Shown here: positions 11,861 through 24,265 of the stretch, piece by piece
Layout: every line of letters starts with the position of its first letter
How positions within the stretch are numbered: the stretch's first letter is position 1
Assembly: GCA_946902875.1 (NCBI GenBank)
Contig: OX336353.1
Coordinates: 21,295,246 to 21,359,245, forward strand
From: Nematopogon swammerdamellus
Lineage: Eukaryota; Arthropoda; Insecta; Lepidoptera; Adelidae
Length of the DNA: 64,000 nucleotides
Reading direction: 5' to 3'
Made by a program: the position numbers and the translations under genes
The notes under the pieces: generated by a model
Told to the model about the DNA's origin: nothing
What the model saw: only the letters and a program-made list of their open reading frames with translations
Databases searched by the model: none

Positions 11861-12246
11861 AGAACGGACAGACATGCATTTGTTACGGAACCCTACATTC
11901 ATTTTGCAGAACTTAGTAGAATGGACAGACATAAACGTGTTACGGAACCCTACTTTTATTATAAAATAACCGTCGGAGGACCTTGGTTGAAAATTATAAA
12001 ATTTAGTAGAACGGACAGACATGCATTTGTCACGGAACCCTTCATTCATTTTGCAGAACTTAGTAGAATGGACAGACATAAACGTGTTACGGAACCCTAC
12101 TTTTATTATAAAATAACCGTCGGAGGACCTTGGTTGAAAATTGTAAAATTTAGTAGAACGGACAGACATGCATTTGTCACGGAACCCTTCATTCATTTTG
12201 CAGAACTTAGTAGAATGGACAGACATAAACGTGTTACCGAACCCTA
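11861..12246. repeat. 147-bp tandem repeat, about 2.6 copies
   Basis: Units with AGAACGGACAGACATGC start at 11861, 12008 and 12155. Because 147 is a multiple of three, long open frames appear on both strands, but the translation is repeat-derived. Each unit contains two related ACGGAACCCT half-units. Confidence 0.9.
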
Positions 12247-15085
12247 CTTAACAGTTGCACTCCGGGAGTGCCGGCAGATCCCGTGCCACTCTAACTTAAC
12301 CCTTAATAAAAATGACGCTGACGCGACACCGCGACGGTGTCGCGGTGTCGTGAGTTATACATTTTTCCCCCATACAAAAAGTGCCCAGCGCCGCTAAAGA
12401 AGTTTTCACTTCAAAAAAAAGTGGAAGAAAAGGATCCGAGGACATCGACTTGACAGGTCCGCTTGTCGTTGGCTGTGCGTTAGTGCTGTCTTGCTCACTC
12501 CTCCAAAGGTAAGCGGGAGAGAGAATTCGACGCTGCTTCACTAGGGCGATCGCGCGCCTGAACAAACCCGTCATAAGCGCGAATTTCGAGAAATGTGAAC
12601 ACACCAGTAGTAGAGAAAAAGAATTTTAAGTGCTTCCTTTATGTTGCAGTGACTCGAACCTCTCGCTGCTCGCTTTCACAGCTTCCATACACTCCCTCCT
12701 CTCCATTCCTACCGCACCCATGCACCCGCCGACACGTTTTTATGTCGCACTCATACTTTATGAAGAAACAATTTGTAGGTACTTTATTGAAAAACGAATC
12801 CAAATTAGTTTATGGAGACTGAAAAAACTTTCTAATGTGCCGACTTCGATATCCATGTTCGAACAAACTTTGTCTATTTGGGTTCTGTCTCTAGTTGTCG
12901 GCTCAGCATGGCAACATTCACAACCGTTCGTCTCAAAGTATTTCGTAAAATAATTAGTATAGTTATTTGTGAAATCTCCAAATAAAATAGCAGGTCGGTA
13001 TACATTTTTGCTAAGTGCGTGATCGAGATGCAACCGACAGCCATCGGTAGACGCTTAATTTTGGCGATCTGTACACTTGACACTAATAGAATATGGTCCA
13101 ACACGTTCGCAGCGTCCCTTCCAGGGTCAGCTTCACAGTATCGCTCGCAGTCCGGTTGTTGCTGCCATGCAGTCCATGTTCTCGCGAAGCGAAGGCTCAG
13201 CCTCTATGTGCACCAGTTGAACTGGGGCCGTCGTCGATCCGTGATGTCCACCCCGCAACACCTTGCTGAACTAGGTGCCGTGCCAGTGCTTCCCTTTAGT
13301 CGTGCCAGCTACACTGAACTGGGCCCAGAATGTAACCGGGTCACTTTTTTCGCATTTTGCTATGGGACCCTAAAAAGGAAGTGATACCTGGTTCAATAGC
13401 CGCTCTCTTGAGGATTTATGCAATAGGTATTTTGTAAACATTTGTATGTGTCAACTATACCTATATTTAAAAAAAATGTGTCAGAGTATCCCCGCCTCCT
13501 TCGCAGCTTTTGGGGCGTTCTGAAAAAAAAATCAGATTTTCATTTATTTTAGTGATTTCCTGGGATATCTTCAAAAAAATACATACCGGTGGAGCTGGCC
13601 TCCTTTTTTTAAGTCATTTAAAATTGTAGAACTTCTGCGAAAACTTTTATAATTAATTATAATGTTATGTAAGTACATATAAATGCTAAACAATATGGGG
13701 GCGGAGCACGTGAGCCGAGGTCGCCCCCCACCGAGCTCGCAACAAGTGCCTTCTATCTGCCTGCAGGCACATTGTTGTGTTGTTCAGACAGCACAGAGCC
13801 ACAGATGAGATACACAGAACGAACGCTATAAAGAAATATTGTTAAATAAACTATTGTGACAGACTGTTAGTAGCGGCCGCGGCGTATGGCGTATGGCGTA
13901 CGGGCCCGCGGTTCACTCGACAGTCGACACGAGGGGGACGGCCGCTATTTAAATTGCTTGAGATTTGCAAACAGTTGTGCGCGCACTTACACACCCATTG
14001 TACCGCACAATCACCGTTTGATTGCGATCAGAGGGTGCGCTCCCCTCGCGCCGCCGCCGCCGCCCCGCCGCTCACATTAGCGCTTCCATTATTCACTTTT
14101 TCTTTTTTATTGATTTAGTTCCGTCCCTTCCTCGTTACTTGAAACATTTCACTTGTATTACCTATGTACCTACACTACAGCGCACAGCGCACAGCACAAT
14201 ATGTCACTTGTAAGCGAGTTGAGTGAACGCTGCACGTGCTGGTGAAGCTGCTTTCTAATGAACTCTCCGATATAATAATACGTAGTATTATTATATCGTT
14301 TAGACTCTATCATAGGTTCTTTGTCATTATTGATGTTAGTCTCTATCTAATTTACATCATATTATTGACTACCCGTACATACTCTCAAGAACAACAAAGA
14401 TGACCGTGTCAAGAACTCATCGCCTCCGCCGCCAAGCACCGCACATAGCCGCGAGTACGGCGACCCTTCGACCGTGGGCCGCTGTTGTAACATCTAATTA
14501 TTATTTCTTATATTTGCATATTTCTTTTTATATCAATTTAACATTTTTACAAAATAAAATTTAAAATCTAAAATTAACACAAAAACCAACGGAGTTTCCA
14601 CCACCGACCGGCGGCGGAGCGGCGCGGCGGGGCGAACCCAGGCTACCTACAGTCAGGCTCTAGAGAGAGAAGCCTCCGGACTATGCGTGCAGTGTCGAGC
14701 AGGGCTGCCTTCTGGATCTGGCCCCTTGACCCAACCACTCAGCGAGAGCCTCTCAAGGTGCTCGTCGCGTCGTGGCTCTTGGCTATCAGCCCATGCGCCG
14801 CCGATACGAACATCGTTCTATCTCGTGCTATAATGTCCTCGCTGGCCATCAAATCTAAACTAATATTATAAAGAGGTAATGTCTGTAAGTTTGTAAATTT
14901 AGATGTAGGAGGTAATCTCAGAAACTACGCATCCGATTTCAAAAATTATTTCACCAATATTTAGAATGGGCCTTCAGGATTAGACATCAGTTTATTATTT
15001 ATTATTCATTTAAATGCTTAATATAGCTCGCGGGAGCTGCACATTAGTTCTAATATGTACATGATTGAATTCTTAGAATAGATTT
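12247..15085. other. No gene recognised; CpG-rich island inside
   Basis: This 2.8-kb stretch contains CpG-rich DNA at 13690-14090 and 14590-14650, a reverse SINE-B fragment at 13225-13330, and AT-rich filler. No open frame shows a recognisable family. The CpG-rich segments could be regulatory, but nothing decides this. Confidence 0.4.
13225..13330 (-). mobile_element. SINE (family B) fragment
   Basis: The part reading CTGAACTAGGTGCCGTGCCA...GCTACACTGAACTGG corresponds to the 3' half of the reverse-oriented SINE at 10 kb, with many substitutions. Confidence 0.6.
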
Positions 15086-15087
15086 TG

Positions 15088-15885
15088 ACATTCAAAATGT
15101 CTTTTGGTTCGTTCCAGTATAGGCCCCGATTTCAAGAAAAAGTGCGATCTCCTTATATCTCGGAGAGTTGTGAAGATATGATATTCAAAAAAGACTCAAA
15201 AGATGCGCGTATTCATGAGAGCTGTAAGGTGCAAAAATAATTATTCGAGAAAGCAAAAAACTAAAAAAGTTATGGCCGAAATAGTGAAAAAAAAATTTTT
15301 TTTTCCGAATTTTTGATTTTGGCGCTCGATATTTTGGAAACGAAGAATGATATCAAAAATTTGAGAAAAGTTCTCTGGAAAATTTAGTCAGCTACAATTT
15401 GAGCCTAAAATATAGACGATCGGGTTAAGGGTTTGCCCTGTAGCTCAACCTGTTTGAAAAAATTCACAGATTTCGTGCCTCACACGACTATCGAGCACAT
15501 TGCAAATGAATCTACGGAATTCGAAAAAATATTGTCGCTGAGCGACACGAGAAAGTCGGGATAAGGAAAAGGTTAGTTGGGTTCTGATGATGGAGCCGGA
15601 AGGAAGCCATAGGAACTCCTAAACTACACATGATAAGCCCATCGTGTTTGGGCTCGTTGGATTTGTCTTCGCAAGTACTCTTGTCATATATAATGTCCAG
15701 GGTCCTGATGATGGAGCCGGAAAGAAGCCATAGGAACTCCTTAACCACACATGATAAATGATATGATTTTTTGAATATCATATCTTCACAACTCTCCGAG
15801 ATATAAGGGGATCGCACTTTTTCGTTAAATCGGGGCCTATACTGAAACGAACCAAAAGACATTTTCAATGTCAAAAGTGTAATTC
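15088..15885. mobile_element. Long-TIR element with internal 121-bp units
   Basis: The left arm (about 15088-15200, from CATTCAAAATGTCTTTTGG) is the reverse complement of the right arm (about 15765-15882). Between them lie the TTCACAGATTTCGTGCCTCA segment and about 1.5 copies of the 121-bp GAGCCGGAAG unit. This is the best-preserved copy of a family also seen at 0.64, 9.2, 19.6 and 36.7 kb. It has no transposase. Confidence 0.75.
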
Positions 15886-16299
15886 CAACATTTGGGCCCG
15901 GTGGTCTCATATCTTTTTTATTTCTTAGTTCATACCCAAATTATTCAACAGAGTCAAATTAATTTTTTGTTTTGTATATATCTGAGCATGTTAGAAAAAT
16001 ATATACCGAAATAACGGTCATTATTTTTAATTTTACAAATAGCGGACGACACGTCTCATCTGATTTAGCACCAATGATTATTCTTATTGCTCTTGTTCAT
16101 AGAATTAATATTTGTTTCTTAACATTGCTATTACTACCCCAGACTTCTAGGCCATACGTTAGAATCGATTCCATGTAACTAAAATATACTAATGTTAATG
16201 TACTTGTGTCTACATAGTTCTTCAGCGTTCTTAATGCGTAACATGCACTAGCCATTTTACTGCTTACTTTTTCAATTTGTGCTTGAAATGATATTAGAT

Positions 16300-17085
16300 A
16301 GTCAAAACACTTGATAATCCAGAATTTAACAAATTGTATTAACTCATGTCTACGTCAGGGTATATTTCCTGACGAATTAAAAATCGCTCGTGTAACTCCA
16401 ATATACAAATCAGGGAGTAGAAGCGATCCTGGGAATTATCGCCCAATATCTGTGCTACCCGTGATTTCGAAAATATTCGAAAAAATTATCCATGTTCGTT
16501 TGAGTAAATACTTGACGACCATAGACTTCCTGTTTCACAGACAATACGGCTTTAGACCGCAATCAAGCACATTGACGGCTTGCACGGACTTGATTACAAA
16601 TTTAAAACAAAACATAGATAAGGGCAACGTATCTATAGGTATATTCGTTGATTTAAAAAAAGCATTCGATACTGTTAGCCATAATCTATTATTAAAAAAG
16701 CTACGCGCGATAGGAATAGATGGAGCTGCATTTAAAATGCTCGAAAGCTACCTACTAAATAGAACTCAAGTCGTACAAATAAATGGTGTCAAAAGTAATC
16801 AAAAACCAATTAGTTGTGGAGTACCGCAAGGATCTTTAATCGGGCCTTTATTTTTTCTTATATATATCAATGATGTGCACAAAATAAATCTTCAGGGTCA
16901 TTTAACATTGTATGCTGACGATACTTGCTTATTTTATTTTGATAAAACAATCGTAGAAGTAATGAATAAAGCACAAGAAGACCTAAATCGTCTCAACTCA
17001 TGGTTTGTACAAAATCTTTTAACAATAAATACAGCCAAGACGTGCTACATAATATTTGCGTCTAAAAAAAGAAATAGGTAAAAAA
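16300..17085 (+). pseudogene. LINE reverse transcriptase fragment
   Basis: An open frame of 256 codons covers the RT fingers and palm: KIARVTPIYKSG, NYRPISVLPVISKIFEK, the first catalytic aspartate in FVDLKKAFDTVSH, the CGVPQGSLIGPLFF motif and the catalytic LYADDT. The stop falls soon after, where an RT normally continues into a thumb and tail, and the endonuclease is missing upstream. The copy is truncated at both ends. It differs in sequence from the - strand copy at 3-4.7 kb. Jockey/CR1 group by motif style. Confidence 0.9.
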
Positions 17086-17349
17086 ACTTTTAAGTTAAAC
17101 GGTTTTATTAAAAAAAAAAAAACTAGAAAAAAATCAACTGTACAAAAAACTAGAAAATAATAAGGACACAAACCTGGGCCTTCTTAAGATTTTACGTCAG
17201 GGTAAGAAATGGTGCAATACGTACTAGCGTGCTGTCTTCTCATGTCGGATGCCAAAGGGCACTTTGTGTCGCTGCGTCAGCGGAATCAGTAATGAATTGA
17301 GACTTTTAACAGAATAATATAAAAACGTGGGGCGTATAATATGCGTAAT

Positions 17350-17576
17350 AACAATAATATAAGAAGGGAGTCATATCCCTTAGTCGCCTTTTACGACATA
17401 CACGGGGAGAGATGCAGTGGGACTATTCTTTTAAAGTACCGGCCCCACACGGTACAAAATTCCACCTACCAGCCGATATCACCTCCGAGAAGGTAGGTGC
17501 CATATCGGAGACTTCCCTGGATTGCTGGACTAGAGGACTATACTGGACTAGAGGAGAAAACAACCTTGCCATTTTT
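17350..17576 (-). mobile_element. Two fused SINE fragments (B then C)
   Basis: 17350-17456 matches the reverse 5' end of SINE family B, and 17457-17576 matches the reverse body of family C (ATATCACCTCCGAGAAGGTA). Confidence 0.7.
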
Positions 17577-17790
17577 TTTAAGTTAACCAGCATGGGTGGC
17601 TGTGCCGAGAGACCAATGGTGCAGTCGACAAAGCCAAAATCACCTCTCTTCGCGAAACCACGCTCAGTTAGGTGCCATGCCAGCAGATTTGCGGACTGTT
17701 GCTAGGCTGTCTAGCCCGTTAATACGACGCTTGAAGCAGTGGCAGCTTTGACCAATAAATCTTAGTGAGGCGACTAAAAATCCACCTACA
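17577..17790 (-). pseudogene. Jockey-like LINE 3' fragment
   Basis: GCATGGGTGGCTGTGCCGAG and the sequence after it match the 3' end of the - strand LINE at 48.65-48.8 kb. Confidence 0.75.
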
Positions 17791-17894
17791 CTTCTATTAC
17801 TTTATGATGAATTGAAAAACCTAAACCTAATTTTTGTCAAAAAAGTAACTATCGAAAAGAAAGTTTTTATGTGGCTATAAAAAGAACCCAAGTT

Positions 17895-17975
17895 GAAAAA
17901 AGAAAGAAAGAAAGAAAAAGAAAAAAGAAAGAAAGAAAAAAAAAGAAAAAAGAAAGAACGGAAGAAAGATTGTAA
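17895..17975. repeat. GAAA purine tract
   Basis: A (GAAA)n/(GAAAA)n tract of about 80 bp. The Phe-rich frame on the other strand is an artefact of it. Confidence 0.85.
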
Positions 17976-18317
17976 AAACTTCAAAATATTCAAGTCACTA
18001 AATAAAAGTACCCAAACCTATTTTTAATATGCCACTCACGCCATCTAGATGGCGTGTTATGAAATGCTTCATATTAGCTTATTCACGCACGATTAGAAAA
18101 TGCTTCATAATCTATTCGGTAAATGGCGCGCGCGCATACACTTTTTGGTTCCCCCGTAAATTTTTTACTTTTTCTTATTTTTATAATTTGTTGTTATATC
18201 GGCCATAATTACACATTTTCTGTGAAAATTTCAACGGGCTACCAATTACAGTTCAAGAGATACGGACAGACGGACGGCGGCGTAGGCTTAGTAATAGGGT
18301 CCCGTACCGGATAAGAA

Positions 18318-18392
18318 TTCGCAAAAGTGAGATTCGAACCCACGTCAATAGATTGAAAAGCAAAGCTTATACCATTGAGCTATGAAACTTAA
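18318..18392 (-). other. tRNA-like sequence
   Basis: On the - strand there is an A-box-like TAGCTCAATGG and a B-box GGTTCGAATC separated by about 35 bp. It resembles the + strand tRNA-like sequence at 8.57 kb. It may be a tRNA relic or SINE head; stem pairing looks imperfect. Confidence 0.5.
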
Positions 18393-18915
18393 ATTTCCCC
18401 ATCAGGTTAATCACGGAGGTAAAACAAGCCGACTTGGCAACACAAGAAAATGTGAATCGCCCCATCTCGCTCTGCATTCTTTTGGTTAGATATAGGTGTC
18501 TCGTTCGGCTGCATTTATCAGAGCCTCAGTGCTCCCTACACCCAAACACTTCAAGGTCAAACTGTTGTCTTTACGCTTGGTGAAGCGTTATCAACATATG
18601 CGATTCCGCGCCGCACCGGAGGTGAGTCACCATATGCCATGCAGCACGTGACACGTCACGTCTGTGTACATGTGCGTGCTGTGTTGGTGATGTGTGTGAT
18701 GTCGGCATTTGCGCCAACACACGCGCGTGGACAAGTGATGTGTATTGTATGCACTAACACATATTTGGCGTATTTCGTCGCGCGCGTCGCCTCCTCGCCT
18801 CAGCTCCTCCGCGCCGCGCAGCCGCGCTAATATTGTGATCAGCTCGGATCGGATATAGACTTTTTAAAATTTTCTTTCATGATATTTTGAAATGTTTTTT
18901 TTCTTTACCTTCAAG
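18393..18915. other. Nothing recognised
   Basis: Mixed composition with no supported gene or repeat boundary. Confidence 0.4.
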
Positions 18916-18919
18916 ATAA

Positions 18920-19255
18920 TTAAGTGAGGCGGTGCTTCACTTGCTTCACCTGGGGAACCGCCACTGGCTTGAAGACACCCAGGTTAAAGGATTCAGGAAA
19001 TATACCCGCCGGAAGACAGTTCCACACTCTAGCGGTGCGACAAAGAAACGATTTAGAGAACCGATGGGTTCTCAAAAGCCCAATGTCAACAACAAAAGGG
19101 TGCTGAATCTCTCTGCGACGAGTCATGCGGAGATAGGACGGGTGGCAGGGAATAAGGGATGCTAGTTCCGCAGAGCAGCGTCCGTGATAGTATCTGTAAA
19201 ACAGACTAAGCGAACCCACGAATCGTCTGTGACTCAGGGACTCCAGAATTAGTGT
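18920..19255 (-). pseudogene. Jockey-like LINE C-terminal fragment
   Basis: The - strand translation includes the C-terminal tail with LSHRRFVGSLSLFYRYYHGR and RVWNCLPAG, also found on the + strand at 27.45-27.8 kb and on the - strand at 48.7-49.0 kb. Only the last about 110 residues of the LINE ORF2 remain. Confidence 0.85.
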
Positions 19256-19362
19256 GAGCCACTTTCCACTACATTGTCCACTACACTGTCCACTACACTG
19301 TCCACTACACTGTCCACGACACTGTCCACTGCACTGTCCACTACACTGTCCACTGCCCACTC
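19256..19362. repeat. 12-bp minisatellite
   Basis: The unit CCACTACACTGT (variants CCACGACACTGT, CCACTGCACTGT) repeats about nine times. Frames through it read as short Cys-Gln or Ser-Thr repeats and are not genes. Confidence 0.9.
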
Positions 19363-19599
19363 TGGGCTGCTGCGTGCGAGTAGAGTATGTGTGTGTACAC
19401 GTACATTACCGCTCCCACACACACCACAGCATACCACACCGCACCACCCCACATCACAACACGTCACACAAATCCTACAATTACGAAAGCTGTCATTGTG
19501 GATGTACTGCAACAATAGCTTGTAATTAACTATCATCATCACCCGAACTAGACGATACGCCGACTCACGGTGCGGTAGGGCTGTGTAAATTCATTCCCA

Positions 19600-20022
19600 A
19601 TGTGCTCGATAGTCGTGTGAGGCACGAAATCTGTGAATTTATTTTTTCAAAAAGGTTGAGCTACGGGACAAACTCTTAACCCGATCGTCTTTGTTTTAGG
19701 CTCAAATTGTAGCTGACTAAATTGTCCAGAGGAATTTTTCTCAAATTTTTGATATCATTCTTCGTTTCCAAAATATAGAGCGCCAAAATCAAAAATTCGG
19801 AAAAAAAAAATTTTTCTCACTATTTCGGCCATAACTTTTTTCGATTTTTACTTTCTCGAATAATTCTTTTTGCACCTTACAGCTCTCGTAAATGCGCGCC
19901 TTTTGAGCCTTTCTCGAATATCATATCTTCACAACTCTCCGAGATATAAGGGGATCGCACTTTTTCGTGAAATCGGGGCCTATACTGAAACGAACGAAAA
20001 TACATTTTCAATGTCAAAACAG
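19600..20022 (-). mobile_element. Partial long-TIR element
   Basis: It matches, in reverse, the left half of the 15.1-15.5 kb element, from the TTCACAGATTTCGTGCC side to the terminal arm with GATATAAGGGGATCGCAC at about 19945. The 121-bp units and second arm are missing. Confidence 0.7.
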
Positions 20023-20499
20023 CCTGGCTACCAGCCAGTGCAATACTTATGTAGTTAGGGGTCTAATCCAAAATAGCAACACCTACCTACCGCTAGATTC
20101 ATGACATCACCATCAGTCACAGTGAGTGCCGTAGTCGGGCTCCTTGTCTACTCGGGGCCTCCTGCGAGCCCGGCTGCGGCATCTACTACTGCTCTTTCCT
20201 TGTTTCCTTCGTTTTTATTGGCAGTCGGGTTTTTTAAATCTTTATTTTTTGTCTGCAAAATTAAGTATACGACTGGTCGTAGACTTAATGTACTTAATTC
20301 TAATCTTAATATGAAAGTTAGAGATTCATGCAGAAACGCTTTTAGTGATATAGGCATTATGACGTTACCTAGTAAATATGTGTATCAGAACATACTTTAT
20401 GCGAGAAAAACAATCCACAGCCACACATTACATTCCGACATACACAATGGAGAATATCAACGAATTGAGATATTTAGCTCGCAGTATACTACATTATTG

Positions 20500-20884
20500 T
20501 CAGCCTCGATAGCTCAGTGGTGCAGACAGTCAACTGTCGCTATTGAATGTTAAGCAACGCTGGGTGTGGTCAGTTTTTGGATGGGTGACCGCTGACCGTT
20601 GGAGGCTGACCGAGGTTCGGATTCCTCGTAAAACTGTAGGTCCGTTCCCTCCTAATCTTACTTGGTGGTAGGGTTTAACCCGCCCGGGTTGGTACCACCG
20701 CACTGAATGAAACGTCGGTCGAAACGGCTATGTAATAGTTTGTGTTTTCCGACCAGTTCAGTGTAGCCGGCACGATCAAAGGGGGAAGCACTGACATGGC
20801 ACCTAGTTCACCCGGTGTTATGGGCTGACATCACGGACGTTGTACGTGATGTAGACAACCGTGTCAGTTTCCATAAAAAAATAA
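20500..20884 (+). mobile_element. tRNA-derived SINE (family A)
   Basis: Near-identical to the copy at 8826-9200: head CAGCCTCGATAGCTCAGTGG, B-box GGTTCGGATTCC, then the family body and poly(A). The similarity suggests fairly recent activity. Confidence 0.85.
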
Positions 20885-21430
20885 ATAAAAAAGAAATTCA
20901 AATAGTTTTCGAGATATTTAATTTTGAAGTTCGTGTGCGTCGCGGTGCTAGCGCCGCCTGCGACCCGACGCTGCTGTGACGTCACTAGCTACACACAGCT
21001 TCGCGCTCGCGCTTTCATACTATTCGCATCGACTAGCTAGTATTTTAAATTAAACTCTTAAAATGTCGAAAACACAAAACAGAAAATATTGTGTTGTGCC
21101 AAAATGTGTCAACACAAGCACGAATGCTCCGGCGAAGTTGTTTTTTACTGTACCAAAAGACCTCAAAATGCGAAAGAAATGAACAAAACATATGAGATGA
21201 GCCGAACCATTGGGAGTTAAAAGTTCTTGTAATGCTGCGAAGATCGCTTTGATGTTAGTACCTACTTATTGCTTACCTACCTATTTATTTACGTAAGTAC
21301 ATAGGTTTCTATTTTGTTATCTTATTTATCAGTCCTTTTAGGTTATATCAAAGTCCTAAAAAGACTGATTAGGTAGTAGTCGTTAGTCATTTACATGAGC
21401 CATGTCAGAGGCCTTTGAAGGCTCAAAAGC
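20885..21430. other. AT-rich, possible THAP-like relic
   Basis: At 21063 a short + frame starts MSKTQNRKYCVVPKCVNTST and then reaches a stop at about 21181. The Cys-x4-Cys spacing near a start codon recalls a THAP zinc finger, as in P-element-type transposases, but the frame is too short to be sure. The remainder shows nothing. Confidence 0.35.
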
Positions 21431-21439
21431 TCTGACACT

Positions 21440-21905
21440 AGGATGTGTGAGGTCCGTCATCGACCTGACAACCCACGATATCAAACGATATCAATGTAAG
21501 AGGTCTTCTAGGCAAGCTTCCATCCTTCGGCATTCCGCCTAAACTCTGCACCTGGATCGCCAGCTTTTTGGAAGGAATGTCCTTCCAAAAAGCTGGCGAT
21601 CCATGTGCAGACCTTTGTTTCCACCGATGGCTCGAAATCGGCCGACTGTACTGTCGCCTACGCTTTTCTTAATCTTTATAAACGATCTACTGTCCTTGGG
21701 CGTGATAGACATCTATGCAGACGACATCACGGAGCACGAGGGCTATATTAAGGACTGGAAGAGTACAGATTCGCAGCATAGTGAGGCTCAACGTTCAGTG
21801 GTTGATAAGGTCGATAACGTTCTCGGAAAAGAAGCTATATATGGGGCCAGGAGAACCTTGTCGCTTTCAACGTCAGCAAGGCTCAGTGCTGCGCATTATC
21901 TGCTA
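21440..21905 (+). pseudogene. Jockey-like LINE RT fragment with inverted scar
   Basis: The + strand frame contains LSPTLFLIFINDLLSLGV and IYADDI, matching the RT palm of the LINE at 49.5 kb. At 21557-21602 a 20-bp sequence is followed directly by its reverse complement, a snap-back duplication inside the RT. Sequence before and after it is LINE-derived, in several frames. Confidence 0.8.
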
Positions 21906-22440
21906 AGGTCGATCCCATTTCTTTCCAAGCTCTATGTTGTCCTTTTGCTGTGTGTCTATCCATCTAGGTATCTGTAGCTGATTGATATGTTCTGAGTCCG
22001 ATTTAACTTTCAACAACTCCGTATTAATTTGATCTGGCACATTACTGTCCCAGTCAAGGTTTAGTTGCCAAACTGTCTGAGTTTCTTGGTAATTCTCTCG
22101 CTCCTCATTTGCTAATTGTTTCAGCGTCATCATGGCGAGGAATGGCACTGCCTTTGTGCCGTAGGTCACAGTGGTGAGCTGATATTCACGTAGGACCTCG
22201 GCGGGGGAGTTTCACCATATGATTTTTTGATAATTTTGATCTTGTTCGTTGACTCATATTTGTCTAAACATTTTTTCGATGTCTGCAGACAATTTCCTAT
22301 AACATTATAGGAAATTGTCTCCATTTCAGTATCAACGAATGAAGGTCTTGTTGTAAGTTTGGACCTTTTTGCATTAAATCGTTCAAACTGTACCCAGTCA
22401 AAGCGAAGTGGTCGTTGACTCTGAACGTTGGACACAGTGG
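21903..22440 (-). pseudogene. BEL/Pao Pol fragments (RT region)
   Basis: Two - strand frames, 21903-22169 and 22166-22435, carry Pao-type pol sequence: YGTKAVPFLAMMTLKQLA is typical of the RT just before the catalytic YVDD. The catalytic box itself is missing because the frame is cut by the LINE fragment at 21.9 kb. A 33-bp perfect hairpin (22287-22320) interrupts the reading. Confidence 0.8.
22287..22321. repeat. Perfect 16-bp-arm hairpin
   Basis: GACAATTTCCTATAA is followed by a short spacer and its exact reverse complement. It sits inside the BEL/Pao RT relic and probably arose as a snap-back duplication. Confidence 0.8.
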
Positions 22441-22619
22441 TGCGGTAAGTAAGGTGGTGCGGTTTTATGCTGATACGTCGATAGTTTCATGTGACCGAGC
22501 TGTTGATACTCCGCCACAAATGATTTATATTGTTTCGCAATAGTTTCGTTTTTCCGAGTCGTCGTTCTAGTTGTTGAAATTGTGAAATGGCCATAGCTCT
22601 CGATGGTCCTAATTTTTCA

Positions 22620-23040
22620 GTGATGTTCTGTTTCATCGGAAGTCTAAGGTCGTAGCTTCCCTGCGTTGGGTCGTTGCTTGATAATACTCGACGCCCTGGT
22701 AGTCTTCCGCTGAGAGACTCGTTTCTTCTGAGATATCTTCTATTTCCCAGAATTTTTTAATATCTTCAATATTGTTAATGATGACGTTGCAATGTAATGC
22801 TGACACATTTCCACATAGAATCCATCCGGGCCGCGTTTGTTGTGCGACCGGCAGACTTTGATCTGACTTGCTCAGTCCATTTAGAATTATATTCGAATAT
22901 ATATCTGCTCCCAGAAGAAGATCAACTGGGCGGCTGACGTAGAAGTCTGGATCTACCAGGTTGAGACTCTCCAGGTGTGACCATGATGGTCGGGGAAACG
23001 TGTAATTTGGTAGATTTTTTATCAGGTTGTTCATTATAAC
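22620..23040 (-). pseudogene. BEL/Pao aspartic protease to linker region
   Basis: The - strand frame includes VDLLLGADIYSNII and ARPGWILCGNV-like residues (here TRPGWILCGNV), which mark the region after the retropepsin in BEL/Pao polyproteins. It is joined on its right to the gag zinc-knuckle frame at 23188-23799 after a frame break. Confidence 0.85.
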
Positions 23041-23187
23041 GACATTCGTGTTGAATGAATAGTCGCTGCATATTGATGAGCAGGTTATATTTATTATACC
23101 TTTACAGTGGTAATGTTTTGTACCTATGCCGGTTATCGTGCCCTTGTAACTTCGTCTGCTGAGGTTCAGCTGCTGCGCTGCATTTTC

Positions 23188-23799
23188 TCACATGAGCGAT
23201 GATTGAGACCCTTGGTCGATAAGAGCTCGCATTTTAATATACGATCGGTCCTTTGTTTGGACCTTTACAATGGCTGTGGCTAAAAGAATTTCGCACATGT
23301 TCTGATGTTGCGAAACATGAGTGCTCACCTTCAGGGAATTTGAATTCTTCGGCGCGACGAATGCCTCGTGCAGAAGTGTATTGTGAAATCCGTTGTATTG
23401 GCGACAACGATGTTCTGAATTAAATATTCCGTCGTGTTTGTGTAGGCAGTTTTTACATAAATTGGTTCTTGCCACTTCCTTACGTTTTATATTTGCGGGC
23501 ATGTCGATGAACTGTGGACATCGGTAGATTGCGTGTGCTGCATTGCACACGGGGCATGGTGATTTCCATGAATGAAACGGTTTTTTCCTTGATGAATTTT
23601 CTTCATATCCTGAGTAAGCTTGTTTGCTGTATGAGGGTGTCTGATTATTAATTCCTGTATGGGCTTGGTTGTAGCCTGATTTTTGAGTATTCGGCTCTTG
23701 TTTTTTCCTTGTGCCTTCTAATGCCTGGAACTTGTTTTCGAGAAATGTCAGGAATTCCTTGATTTTAGGCAATTCTCGCGGTTCTTTCAAGGAGGACAC
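23188..23799 (-). pseudogene. BEL/Pao Gag zinc-knuckle and protease start
   Basis: This 203-codon frame contains paired Cys/His clusters (CPVCNAAHAIYRCPQF; LCKNCLHKHDG...EHRCRQYNGFHNTLLHE), the BEL/Pao-type nucleocapsid. It ends with the start of the aspartic protease, RALIDQGSQSSLM, where ALIDQGSQ corresponds to the catalytic D-[ST]-G region (here DQGS). The rest of the element is in other frames, so this copy is dead. Confidence 0.9.
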
Positions 23800-24265
23800 T
23801 TACTCGGTGTGTGTATCGGCATCCAACTTTTGACAGAGAATGTATACGAGGAGTGGATCTCATGTACTTATGTCTACGCCCAAGTTCTTGATGGCGTTTA
23901 GACTTTCAGTAGTCGAGTCGTGAATGCGTTTGACCTGATTTACCGAACCCGATCGAGACATGACAGTGAGCTCCGTTAGAATTTTCATGTATGAAGTGAA
24001 TATTAGTTTCCTGTTTTTAAATCTGTTGTTCAGAATTTCCCAACTTGTTGCGTAGTTCTCTGCACTGATATTTAGATGCTGTATTAAACGTTCCGCTTCA
24101 CCCTTGACCTTACTTTTAAGGTATTGAAGTTTTCAGACGGTTGGAATAGATGGGTTATTGTGGATGGCTTCCAGGAAAAGATCTTTGAATGAAACCCATT
24201 CTTGGTAATTACCTGAGAATGTTGGTATTTCCAGTTTTGGGGTAGAATCGTCTCTGTGAGCGGCG
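23800..24265 (-). pseudogene. BEL/Pao Gag central fragment
   Basis: The - strand reading has LEIPTFSGNYQEWVSFKDLF and FLEAIHNNPSIP, a hallmark of BEL/Pao Gag. The left part (23800-24130) continues the gag in broken frames. Its right border at about 24265 is where foreign DNA begins. Confidence 0.85.
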
